A DNA stretch of 64,000 nucleotides from Lathyrus oleraceus (taxonomy: Eukaryota; Streptophyta; Magnoliopsida; Fabales; Fabaceae), in assembly GCF_024323335.1 (NCBI RefSeq), contig NC_066583.1, positions 412,808,031-412,872,030 on the forward strand. The letters run 5' to 3'. The notes beneath the pieces were generated by a model that saw nothing but the letters and a program-made list of their open reading frames with translations, had not been told where the DNA came from and did not search any database. Positions 25,101-34,944 of the stretch are shown piece by piece. The stretch's first letter is position 1. Each line of letters opens with the position of its first letter. The translations under genes were made by a program, and so were the position numbers.

Positions 25101-25390
25101 GGATATATAGAAGTCACCAGAAACCCTGCATCAATTTGCTTCTGAACTTCCTCTTTGATCTTCACTGCCATATCTGGATGAGTTCTTCTGAGCTTCTGCT
25201 TCACTGGCACGCACTCAGGCTTCAAAGGCAGGAAATGTTGCACAATATCTGTATCTAAACCTGACATGTCTTCATACGACCAAGCAAAGATGTCGGAATA
25301 TTCTCGTAGCAAACTGATCAACCCCTTCTTGACAGTCTCTTCAAGAAGCGCCCCAATCTTCACCATACGAACACAATCTTCAGACCCCAA
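22118..25390 (-). CDS. R4 pol: RT, RNase H, second RNase H, integrase
   Basis: This 1090-codon open frame has RT at about residues 80-270 (CVDYRDLNKAS at 116, YVDD at 215-218) and the first RNase H at about 350-480. The second, archaeal-type RNase H typical of the Tat clade spans about 517-640 (DGA at 521, AEYEA, YGDS, ADALA). The integrase has zinc ligands H741, H748, C779 and C782, and the acidic triad D811, D872, E908. The C-terminus is KYFA. The listed start is only the first Met after a nonsense TAG at 25421-25423, where R8 has CAG. The exon really begins at the intron acceptor (25565), with no ATG of its own. Apart from that TAG the frame is uninterrupted. The protein copies element RNA and inserts the DNA in the nucleus; this copy lacks gag. 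Confidence 0.92.
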   Translation of the reverse strand: MGSEDCVRMVKIGALLEETVKKGLISLLREYSDIFAWSYEDMSGLDTDIVQHFLPLKPECVPVKQKLRRTHPDMAVKIKEEVQKQIDAGFLVTSIYPLWVANIVPVPKKYGKVRMCVDYRDLNKASLKDDFPLPHIDMLVDNTAKFKVFSFMDGFSGYNQIKMALEDMEKTTFITPWGTFCYRVMPFGLKNAGATYQHAMTILFHDMMHKEIEVYVDDMIAKSRTEVEHVEHLLKLFQHLRKYILRLNPNKCTFGVRSGKLLGFVVSERGIEVDPAKVKVIQEMPAPKTEKQVRGFLGRLNYISRFISHMTATCAPIFKLLRKDQSHDWTEDCQKAFDSIKEYLSEPPILSPPVEGRPRIMYLTVLEDSMGCVLGQQDESGKKESAIYYLSKKFTDCESRYSMLEKTCCALAWAAKRLRQYMTNHTTWLISRMDPIKYIFEKPALTGRIARWQMLLSEYDIEYRAQKAIKGSILADHLAHQPIEDHRSVQYDFPDEEILYLKMKDCDEGPEPGSRWTMVFDGAVNQYGNGIGAVIITPHGTHIPFTARLTFKCTNNMAEYEACIMGLEECIDLRIKHLDVYGDSALVVNQIKGEWETNQPGLIPYRDYARRISTFFTKVDFHHIPREDNRMADALATLASMIVVKYWNEVPNITVMRLDRPAHVFAVEEVKDDKPWYFDIKNFLQNQVYPPGASMKDRKTLRRLSGSFYLSGEVLYKRNFDMVLLRCVDRHEANLLMTEVHEGSFGTHSNGHAMARKMLRTSYYWLTMEFDCCKYVKKCHKCQIYADKIHIPPTLLNVISSPWPFSMWGIDMIGMIEPKASNGHRFTLVAIDYFTKWVEAASYANVTRQVVVKFIKNQLICRYGVPDKIITDNGSNLNNKMMEELCAEFKIAHHNSSPYRPKMNGAVEAANKNIKKIIQKMVVTYKDCHEMLPFALHGYRTSVRTSTWATPFSLVYGMEVVLPVEVEIPSMRVLMEAKLTDAEWIQSRYDQLNLIEEKRLTAMCHGQLYQQRMKKAFDKKVKPRVFREGDLVLKKVLSSAPDSRGKWTPNYEGPYVVKRAFSGGALVLTIMDGEDFTRPMNSDAVKKYFA

Positions 25391-25565
25391 GTTGACTGTT
25401 TCCAGATCTTCGAGATGCGGCTAAATGATCTTCTTTTCGTGCTCAAGGAGACGGGTAATCTCATCAGGAATCCCTTCAACATCATCTTCCTCTGCCTCGA
25501 ATACAGGGAATTCAAAATTGGGAGATGGTGTTGGATCATTATGTTCAATGGGTTTTAGAATCAAC

Positions 25566-25837
25566 CTGCATAATGATTTTGGATAATAAAAAGCTTTAGA
25601 ATTTAAACAAACAAATCATTATGCAGATGAAAAAAAATTGCTTTTATTCTTGTTTTTTTTTAGGGTTTTTTGTGATCACCGATTTCATGCAAAAGCAAAA
25701 AGTGAAAACAAATGGAAAAAAAAAAGTTTAACAATGCATTAATTGAATGAAATATCATTGTATATATGATGCCAAGAATGTCATCACTTCTCCTTTTGGC
25801 ATGGGAGAAGGGTTTTTGAACAAAGTGAACAAATTAC
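25566..25837 (-). other. R4 Ogre intron between protease and RT (272 bp)
   Basis: On the minus strand the donor is GTAATT at 25837, overlapping the protease TAA, and the acceptor is TTATGCAG ending at 25566. Removal joins the two frames in phase at the same codons as in R2 and R8. The interior is T-rich and AT-rich. Confidence 0.82.
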
Positions 25838-26867
25838 GCTGACTTATGAATGACCGTAGGAACATCCACAACAACCCAATTGTGGCAGATACCGCCAGGG
25901 ATAACAAAGTTGCTCAAATACTCTGCATCCTCTTCCAGAATAGCAGCAACTTCCTCAGCTCGATCAGCATGGATGAAACCTCCACTGTTGAACAGTCCTA
26001 TCTCATTGAAGACCACAGAAGAATAGCCAATGCCAACCTGGGATTTGTTGTCTTCAAGCTCGATCATCTTCCCTAAACCAGCAACTGCACCACATTCAAT
26101 TGCCAATTTCGCATCACGATAGGAAGCAAATGAAGGAGACTTCTTCTCAATTGGCTCAGCAATAGACAAGGCTTGGAAAGGCGTTCCAACTTCATCCTCA
26201 GCATCAATATATGAGAAAGAAGACAGGTGGCTAACCAGGAGAGCCTTTTCTCCCCCTACCACGACCAGTTTCTTATTCTTGACGAATTTCAGCTTCTGGT
26301 GTAGGGTGGATGTCACGGCGCCAGCCTCGTGAATCCATGGTCTACCAAGGAGACAGCTATAAGATGGGTGGATATCCATAACCTGAAAGGTAACCTGGAA
26401 ATCACTTGGTCCAATCTTGATTGGGAGATCAACTTCCCCAATCACGGTCTTACGCGACCCATCAAAAGCTTTTACAACAACACCACTCTGCCTCATGGGA
26501 GGCCCTTGATATGACAATCTAGAAAGAGTGGTCTTCGGCAATACATTTAAAGATGACCCAGTGTCCACCAGCACGTTGGACATAGCGTCGGTCTTGCAAT
26601 TCATAGAAATATGTAAAGCCATGTTGTGGTCTAGTCCCTCCTCAGGGAGATCAACGTCACAGAAACTCAAAGTGTTGCAAGCAGTGATGTTTGCAACAAT
26701 ACTGTCAAACTGTTCAATAGTGACATCATGATCAACATAAGCCAGGTCCAATACTTTCTGCAGAGCCTCCCTATGGGGTACTGAATTCAGAAGCAAAGGT
26801 AGCACGGAGATCATGGATGGCGTTTGTAGAAGCTGGTCTACAACGTTGTACTCACTCTTCTTGATGA
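25834..26867 (-). pseudogene. R4 protease region, 5' truncated by R5
   Basis: The frame is open from 26867 to the TAA at 25834. It encodes KKSEYNVVDQLLQTPS, then the retropepsin-like domain with the VDTGSSLNVLP active site, the FQVMDIHPSYSCLLGRPWIHEAG block, and a C-terminal linker ending VPTVIHKSA. It is very close to the same part of R8. Upstream coding sequence (gag and the gag-pro linker) is missing because the LTR terminus of R5 touches it directly. Confidence 0.88.
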
Positions 26868-28957
26868 TGTAGCGGTGTATTCGTCACTTTATGATTTATT
26901 GACTAAATCAAAAGCAAAGCATACAAAGAATCGCGTCGCCACCGCACTTTTATTTATCCAAAGGAATGGCTAAAAAGCGAACAAAAGCCTAAGAAGTTTT
27001 ACACATAGAAAACTAATGAAAAGATCAGAGATCTGAGTAAGGGGTTAATTACGGAATGGGAAGGTGTTAGGCACCCAAAACGTCCTAGGTACTCCTAGGG
27101 AGCCCTTTTCACACTTGTTGTACGAAATGTTATTTGTTTATGAAATATTTATTGTGCAAACATGGATTGAAGGGATGAGAAAAGAATATGCAAGTTATTA
27201 TTTTTGTGTTTGAACGGATGAACCCGTTGCCTACGTACCTTTCCATGGAAGGTAAGGATCAAAACACCGTAGTTCGGCTAAAAGATTTCCAAAATATGAG
27301 TGAATTCATTTTAAAACAAAAGCCCTAAGGTCTTTCGTTATCCATGGGAGAAAACTCAACCTATTCAAACAACAAGTCCACCATGTGAGAAAAGCTTCAA
27401 CTTGCTAGTGAGGGGTTAACCCTATAATAAGCAAGGAAGTCTTATAATTCAATCACTAAGGACAAAAGGTGAGATTAACATCAACCAACTAGGATAAATC
27501 AAACCTATGGCTAATGTATGAAAACTTATCAAGAATGGACAAAGCCACAAAACAATTGAATGAGTGAAATTAACCAATTAGGATTTATTCACAAAAGAGT
27601 GGTCAAGATATGATTAGAATTCAATTCAAAAGAAGTATTTATGAAAATGAAGTTTGAAAATCAAAGGCTTAAGGCCTAGGTTTCTAATTTGAAAAGAAAA
27701 TGAAAGTGTTTGCACAATAGTTTTCAATTTTGGGTTAACATGCAAATGGAGGTTTAAGGAAACAAAAGATGGGTGGGTGAGGAAGTAAAACTTCTTAGAT
27801 GTTCACGTCTTGAAATCATATGTAGATGATTCAAGTGATTCCTTTGGAATAGGCAACAATGCAAATAACAGATAAATAACATAAATGGATACCGGATGCC
27901 AATCAATGGATTTATTCCAATCTCACAAAACAAAAATGGATACCAGATGCCAATCAATGGACTTATTCCAATCTCACAAAACAAAAATGGATACCGGATG
28001 CCAATCAATGGACTTATACCAATCTCCCAAAACAAAAATGGATACCGGATGCCAATCAATGGACTTATACCAATCTCCCAAGACAAAAAAACATGGATAC
28101 CGGATGCCAATCAATGGACTTATACCAATCTCCCAAGACAAAAGAAACATGGATACCAGATGCCAATCAATGGACTTACACCAATCTCCTAAAGCAAAGA
28201 AAACAATGATGCCAGATGCCAATCAATGGACTTATACTAGTCTCACAAAACAAAGAAACAAGGATACCAGAGGCCAATCAATGGAGTTATACTAGTCTTC
28301 TACCATATCATAGGAACAACTGCCAATCAATGGACTTATGCTTGTCTCCTCCATGGACAAAACAAAATGTTACAAAACAATGTTTATAAAATGACACACA
28401 AGTGATGATGATAAATGCACAAAGGCACACTCAAGCAAATATGTACAGATGAATCAAGTGAGCAGACAAACAAGTCAATTAGCACACACTATATACAATA
28501 AATTAGGCTCAAGCAAGGTTAGGCTTCACAGCCAACTGGAATGGGGTGTTTTGAGCTCTTAACCCTAACATTGAAAGTTAGGGTGAAGCAGATGAAATGG
28601 AGATGAGGGGTGTGCCTCATAGCTCTTATCCCTAGTCAGGGAGAGCTTTAAACAATGGAAGGTGTGGGAGTTTAGAAAGTTGGAACTCTTCTCCACAAAT
28701 GGACTCTATAAGATCTTGGGTTATTATCCAAAATGCATCAACACATTGTGTGAGCAAAGTGGATGACACACTGAGTAGCAGTAGATGGATTACACATCTC
28801 TTTTATCTGCCAATTGCCTCATAAGAGGACTTTTCCTGCTTGGCACAAAAATTAAACAATCACAAGCATTGCCTCTTAAGGAGGACTTCAGACAGGTGTC
28901 TACCAATAACAGTAGGTCTTCCAGACTACATGAAGATTAGAGATTATACCTAAGTGG
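26868..28957 (-). repeat. R5: 3' part of an Ogre LTR, abutting the R4 protease
   Basis: On the minus strand this ends ...CACCGCTACA at 26868, the exact LTR terminus. It is close to the R4 LTR: only about four differences over the terminal 170 bp by eye. GATGA (26863-26867) is the candidate target duplication. Homology to R4 stops at 28958-28963 (TTAAGC), where R6 begins in the opposite orientation, so the first part of this LTR is missing. It could instead be the 5' LTR of R4 after an internal deletion, but the join at the exact terminal base favours a separate insertion. Confidence 0.75.
27886..28300 (-). repeat. Tandem array in the R5 LTR, about eight units of 51-57 bp
   Basis: Each unit reads GGATACCGGATGCC or a close variant followed by AATCAATGGACTTATACC. 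Early units are exactly 51 bp, which keeps frames open on both strands and creates spurious repetitive open frames. A degenerate ninth unit follows near 28317. Confidence 0.88.
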
Positions 28958-29042
28958 TTAAGCCCATTCTACTGAGTCGATACGAAGATTTTAACCTTCA
29001 CCTCCTCATTTAGAATGTCCTTAAATAGGGGCAGCTGTAATA

Positions 29043-29055
29043 CCCCAATTTTGAC
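29043..29055 (+). other. R6 polypurine tract
   Basis: This reads AAATAGGGGCAGC directly before the LTR start TGTAATACCCC. It is the plus-strand counterpart of the tracts of R1, R4 and R8 and fixes the orientation of R6. Confidence 0.85.
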
Positions 29056-30550
29056 CCTAAGATCCCTCATGCAATCTCATCATATGCATTAGCATTGGGA
29101 TCATACCTTGGCATTCTCCTTACCCCTCTTTCATTAGGTTTGTTTTGGGATAGATCACCAAGCACCATGTGATTGTATCATACTTGTATACTATTATTTT
29201 ACTAACCAAAATACCAAAAGTATGTCTTTGCATTTGCCTAACTCTTTTGTAGGTAAGGCATGATCACCATTGATCTATCAAATTCACATCTAGGGTTTAA
29301 GACCCTCATTGCTAAGAGCATAACCAAGGAATAATCCACAATAGCTCTAAGCATCATATATGAGTCCCAATGATCTCTACATGTAATTTTGGTCAAGCAT
29401 TCTTCAAGAGTTTAAAGTTGATTTGTCTTGGAAACCTTAGTTCATCTGGGTATCTTGAGTAACTTCTTCAACAAGCTTCTTCACCAATTGATCAAACTTA
29501 TCAAGGGGCACTTCAAATTTCATCATCTTATGAATATATGAGCTACCATGAGCCTAAAAAGTCAATAGAATTGCAAGTTGGCAAGTTGGTTGAGGGTGGT
29601 TGGCCAGATGGATTCATCTGATCAAAACTGAGTCTCCCTAGACCATATCTCCTACAATTTTAATCATATGAAAATGATTCCAAGAGATATATTACTCTAA
29701 ATGACATTTCAAACAAATTTCATGTTGAGGTCTAGAGCTAATTTTGCTTGTAAAGTCATTTTCTATGTTGAAACATTATAGGTCATTTTGTTTAAACCCT
29801 AATTTGAAAGTCAACTTGCCAAGGCCATAACTTACTCATTTTTTATGATATGAAATATTTCCAAGTTGAAAAATCAAATTCAAGATGTCTAATTCAACTT
29901 TGATGTTTAGAGTAAGAGCTAAATAAACTTTTATGACCATGTGATATGAGGATACATTATAGGTCATTTTAGACCAATGCCATTGAATAACTGATTTTCC
30001 TCAACTTCAGAAGTGCATAACTCACTCATCCTAAATCCAAATGATGTCAAATTGGTTACCATTTTTAAGGTTTTTGATAGAGATGCAACTTTGATGAAGA
30101 CACGTTTCTCATTTGGAGCTCACATAAAACGTTAGGAAAGGTGGAATAATTGAATATGTGACTTGACACTCAGAAAATATTTTGACATGTTGATATTTCC
30201 AAAATTCCTCCTCATAATTCACCATTATACAAGTTCCAAATGGAAAAGTGTTCAACATAAGAGTTGTTCCTCTTGATCTAAGCTTTCCAAAGAGTCATAA
30301 TTCACTCATTTTGGGCAAAGTTTGATGGGTCTGGGCATGGCTTAAACATGCCTGTATCAGTTGGCAAGATTCATGCTTCAAATGTTCAAATAACTTTGCC
30401 TTGCCATCAAAGCTTCATGCAGACCTCATTTCAGTTGATTGTGGATCTAATTAGATTGCTTCATGGGCCTGCACACGCCCATGCAAGCAGGTGCATTGCT
30501 TTGCCAATTTTGGAGAATTTTTCAAGTGTGCAAATAACACTTCTCATTGT

Positions 30551-30558
30551 TATAAATA
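30551..30558 (+). promoter_or_regulatory. R6 LTR candidate TATA box
   Basis: TATAAATA lies about 1495 bases into the LTR. R7 has the same octamer at 34372-34379, about 1515 bases into its LTR, in the same orientation. The matching position argues for a promoter. Confidence 0.6.
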
Positions 30559-31073
30559 GAGGTCCAATGCCTCAGTTCAAAGGACCTTGTGGGCCAACTT
30601 TTCCCCCAATCATTCAAACCCTCTCAATTCAAAGGAAAACTTGAGAAATTTCAATTGAAATTTGAGTTTGAATCCCACTGTTTGGAGATTCAAAAACTTC
30701 AGAATCCAAAGCTTTGTATTACTCTTAACCTACTTCCACAAGCTCCATAAGCAAGATCAAGCACGAATTGAAGCAAGAGAGATCCATTTCTGCACAACAT
30801 TGAAGGTATTTTTCCAGATTTTTCTCTCAATTCTCATCAATTCTCTTGGATCCTTGGTTGTCTGAAGTCCTACCAATGTAGACAATAAGATTGAGTTGCT
30901 TTGAGGTCAAATTGAAGCAACTCAGTTGACACACCTCAAAATTCAACTCCATGTGTCTCTCTATATATTTGGAGTTAGTTAAAATTGAGGTGATATTCGT
31001 TATCTACGCCATTTTTTCTTTAAGATCGTGTCCTCTTTTTTCATTTATGATGTGGTGATGATTGAACTAGTCC

Positions 31074-31103
31074 GGCCAGGGTCATCGGAGAATATGACCG
31101 GCC
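31074..31103. repeat. Bulged hairpin in the R6 LTR
   Basis: GGCC, then a 2-base bulge, then GGTCAT (31074-31085) pairs with ATGACC-GGCC (31094-31103) around an 8-base loop. It lies about 520 bases downstream of the TATA box. R7 has palindromes at similar distances. Confidence 0.6.
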
Positions 31104-34100
31104 TTTGGCTTCGGCGATGCGCTGGAAGTGTTCAGAGCCATTAGATGAGTTCAAAATGTTTTAATTAGGAGCGTATATTGTTACTACCTAGCCTGAGATC
31201 AGTTGACTCAAGCGCATCATGGAAGGCGCACTTTCCACCACTTGATCTGCCACCTCAATTAATGAGGGAGACCAAGTGGTCCACGTTTTTTTGATTATCT
31301 GATTTTTATTTTTTATTCCTTTGAATTTCATTAATTCATATTAATTTTAATATTGAACCAAAAAATATGAGAGGTTCACCAAAAAAATTTAAATAAAATC
31401 CTCTTCCATTTTCTGAATTAAAATTACTTTTCGGATCATTATTAATATTTTTCATGATTTAATTGATTTTAAGGAAATCTCATGGCCATTTCTTTGGTGT
31501 TTTGATGAGGTTTTAGGAAATTGACCAACCATATTTAATTTAATACATTATTTTTAATATTTTTAATTGTTTAAATGCCAAAGTAATTATGTTGAGCCAT
31601 TTTAATTGCCTTTGAGAGTTTGACTTGTGTTGTTGGGCCTTGGTCAAGGTTGAGTTAACTTTGCTAGGTTAAGATCATTGGATTTAGGGGATTGATGGAA
31701 TGTACATTCCATCCCCAAAAATGAATGAATGATCTTGACTTGGTATAAGTCCTCCTTTATCTAATTTGAGTTTGATCCATTTCCCCTCCCTCTTCATCTC
31801 ATTCCCCTTCTTTATGCATTCATGTCATGGACATATGATATCTCTATATCCTAAGGCTAGTTGATTGCAAAATCAACATAAGTATGGATGACATTAGGTT
31901 CCCCCACTTTGCATATTATTTTTGTGTGTGATATGTTTCATGAGCATAGTAGATCATGTTATGTCTCTAACATGCATTAACACCATAATTCTATTGCCCG
32001 ACCTCTAATAGTTGTGACTTCTACATAATTCCAATTATGATTGCTTAACATAACGCTAAATTTTGACAAAAAAGGCATAACATTCTAGTTAGTGAGATTG
32101 TAAGTCTCCCCTCTTTCATGGTATTGTATGGAAAATCGTCCTTTTTTCCTTCCTATGGAAGATGTATTGGTTAAAGGATCCATGCTTGTGATAAGTGGGT
32201 TGAGTGTTCTCCAAAGAATGACTTAAACAAAAGAAAAGAAAAAGAAATACTAACTTTTAACTCATTAAGAACTAACATTTAATTTTAAGTCATTTACTTT
32301 TAATGCAATTTAATTTTTGAGCTTTATTCATTTGCCATTATTCATACCATTCTAATTGTTTATGTTAATGTAATTTTCACTTTGTCCGTTTGGACCATAT
32401 TTTTGTGATATATTTTGTTTGTGTATATTGTGTTTGTTTGTGTGGTCTTTGACCATTAATGTACATAATAAGAACAAAAACCCTAAAAAATATCTTGTGT
32501 GGACGGTTGGTTTGATCTGAGACAATTGGACTTAGAATTTAGGCAACATTCCCTATGCAAAGGAATTTTCCAATGCCAACTTTCATGAAACCAAGTGCTT
32601 GTAATTTGAAACTTCATCTGATACATCATTGAAGATTCATTTGAGTTCATTTGCGACATGATCATTGTGAAACTATTTTTTTAACCTGTGATTTATGCAT
32701 TGTGGAATTCATCTACTACATGGGAAAATTTGAAGAAGATCATGGAGTTTATAAGCTTGGATGTGGCTATCTTTATTTGATGTCTTTCTTTTCAAGTTGC
32801 TATTCTGTGCATTGTTTGTTGCTTGATTCTATATGACATTATCATCTATTGGATTGTGTAAGACCCTAATTTTGACCCTAAGATCCGTCATGGCATCACA
32901 TCATTGCACATTGCATATGCCTCAAGGATCATAGCATCTTGGCTCCTTAACCTTTGGGTTGGGACTTATGAGTTGGTTTGAGACCACCAAGCATGCTTGA
33001 ATTGTATATTATTGATTGTCTTATTTTGTTTACTAACCAAAAGCACAAAAATATGTCACTAACATCTTTTGTTTTGTAGCTTGAGCAATCATGAGATCCA
33101 AGGCTCCTAGGAGACCATATGCTCAAAGAATGACCAGATGGAAGTGAAAGCAAGCACGAAAATGGTTCACAAAGCTCTCAATCATCATATATGCCTCCCA
33201 AGTATCTCAATTTGTCAATTTTATCAAAGCAAGCCAAAGGGCTTAAGGATTGTTTCCCAAGGAAACCCTAATTCAACTGTGCATTCACTGTGCCTTGCTC
33301 ATGAAGCAACCTCAACCCATGATCAAATACAATCAAGGAAAGTTCTTTCATTCATAATTTCATGCATATTTGAGCTTATTTGAGTTTCCTCAATCATTAA
33401 TTCATCAAGATTTGAAGTTTGGACTTGAGAAGTTGATCAGTCAATTCATCTAACTATTTTGAAACCCACTGAGATCTAACTTTTTATGTGTTTGTCAAAT
33501 GAAGATGACCCCAAGAGAAACAATGTTATTAAGAACCATATGAACAACTTTCATGTTCATAAAAAATTTATTTGAAGCTTGTAAGGTCATCATCCGTTTC
33601 AAAACATTGTATGTCATTTTGAATGAAACCCTAATTTTGGATCAACTTCCCAAGGACATAACTCACTCATTGTTCATGATTTTGAATTGGGATCAAATGA
33701 ATTGGAAATTTTAAGATGTCTAATTAATTTGTTATGTTGAACAAATTTTCATAATCCTAAAATAAATACATGTGATAATGCAAAACATTATAGGTCACTT
33801 TGGGCCAAAGTCATTGAAATGTGAAAAAGTCCAACTTCAAGTGTCCATAACTTTCTCATAAAAAATCCAAATGATGCAAAATATAAGTGCAAATTGATTT
33901 TCTTGAAAAGATCTACAACTTTGATGTTAAAAGTTTTGTCATTTCAGGCTTGCATCATTGAAACAGAAGGGCTTGAAGTTGGTCCATTTTGGAAAATTTC
34001 ACATGCACATGTTTTGCACCTTGAACTTTATGACTAATTTTCATTAATTTCCCAACTCCAAATGGATTTTTTTTCAACATAACAATTGTTCCTTATGTCA

Positions 34101-34371
34101 ATACCTTTCCAACCATTACCCACAAGGCCATGTTTAATTTTGGGAAGATGCATTTTTGAAGAGGAGAAAGTTTATGTGCATTTTTGGAAACTATGTGAAA
34201 TGTTCATGCACAATCCAATTCCATCATATCTGCGCGTCCAAAATAATTATGCTGATGTTAAGCTTGCATTTCTAATTGCATTTGGGCCTCCCATGTGCCT
34301 GTACAGGCCCATGCATGGAGGCCCTCACTTCATGCACACATGATTTTCCTATGCCTTGCATCGGCTTTCAC

Positions 34372-34379
34372 TATAAATA
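34372..34379 (+). promoter_or_regulatory. R7 LTR candidate TATA box
   Basis: TATAAATA at a position matching the R6 box relative to the LTR start. Confidence 0.6.
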
Positions 34380-34815
34380 AGCATGCTCAGCTTCACTCTA
34401 AAGCAACCTCAAGGCGCCTTATATGATGTAGAACTCAATCAAACCTCACTCTAAAGGAATTTTGCTCTTTCACTTGAATTTTTCAGATCCAATTTTCAAC
34501 TTCCTTGGTTGATTATTGGACTATAATTCCTTAGCCTTGCTCTATCTCCATCTCAAGAACACTGCAATCAAGAATTGGAAGAGATCATGCTTCATAGATC
34601 TGCATTTCAAAGGTTGATGTTCAAACTTTTTTCAATCGAAACTCACTTATTCTTGCTCATTTCTCGTGGTTATTGGCTCCTCTGAAGTCCTCTCATAAGA
34701 GGCAATTGAATTGTACATTTAATTTTGTAAATCCATTAAGTTCAGATTGAACACCATGATTTTCTCTCTCTGATTTCTGTTTCTATGAGAGTCTAGAGGA
34801 GAAACCAATGGCACA

Positions 34816-34944
34816 GGGGTGATGTACATCACCCCAGATTTCCAATGATTTGAGGATCGCTCGATTTCATTAAGTTTTGTTGACCTACAACTTCCACCGG
34901 AATTCATGAGTTCGCCGGAGAAGACGGTGGTGTACACCACCGTC
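34816..34944. repeat. Two perfect palindromes in the R7 LTR
   Basis: Positions 34816-34835 are a 20-bp perfect palindrome with half-site GGGGTGATGT. Positions 34923-34944 are a 22-bp perfect palindrome with half-site GACGGTGGTGT. Both contain a central TGTACA and lie about 440 and 550 bases downstream of the TATA box, in the presumed transcribed leader. Confidence 0.9.

Larger units (their letters stand above)
12628..26867 (-). mobile_element. R4: Ogre-like element, 3' LTR through protease
   Basis: On the minus strand the order is partial protease, intron, RT, RNase H, second RNase H, integrase, 3' tail, purine tract and complete 3' LTR. It lies inside the R3 LTR; CCACC (12623-12627) is the candidate target duplication. 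The upstream part (gag, ORF1, 5' LTR) is absent, because the protease is abutted at 26868 by an LTR terminus assigned to R5. Its pol frame is the longest uninterrupted Ogre-type pol frame here. Confidence 0.9.
28958..32856 (+). mobile_element. R6: 3' end of an Ogre-like element, plus strand
   Basis: It begins in the last about 90 bases of internal sequence (CCCATTCTACTGAGTCGA, then a purine tract) and continues into an LTR starting at 29056. The internal tail matches, on the opposite strand, positions 17644-17720 and 41512-41580. The left end is a deletion junction with R5 sharing TTAAGC; the right end is cut at 32856 by the R7 LTR. No coding region survives. Confidence 0.8.
29056..32856 (+). 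repeat. R6 3' LTR, 3' truncated
   Basis: It starts TGTAATACCCCAATTTTGACCC at 29056 and runs 3.8 kb to the R7 insertion. It contains a TATA box at 30551-30558 and an imperfect hairpin at 31074-31103. After 31260 it is very AT-rich, with T-runs. It lacks the ...CCGCTACA terminus, which should lie beyond R7 and R8. No supported coding sequence; the open frames near 30348 and 30662 are short and have no homologue in the other LTRs. Confidence 0.8.

Noticed and set aside
27885..28295. Repetitive open frames on both strands with a 17-residue period
   Set aside because: They are created by the 51-bp tandem array, whose unit length is divisible by three. The R4 and R8 arrays break the frame.
30348..30865. 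Two short open frames in the R6 LTR near the TATA box
   Set aside because: No counterpart in R7, R4 or R8, no coding signature, and they lie in LTR sequence.
34086..34343. Open frame of 85 codons in the R7 LTR
   Set aside because: Lies upstream of the LTR TATA box in non-coding U3-like sequence and has no homologue in the R6 LTR.
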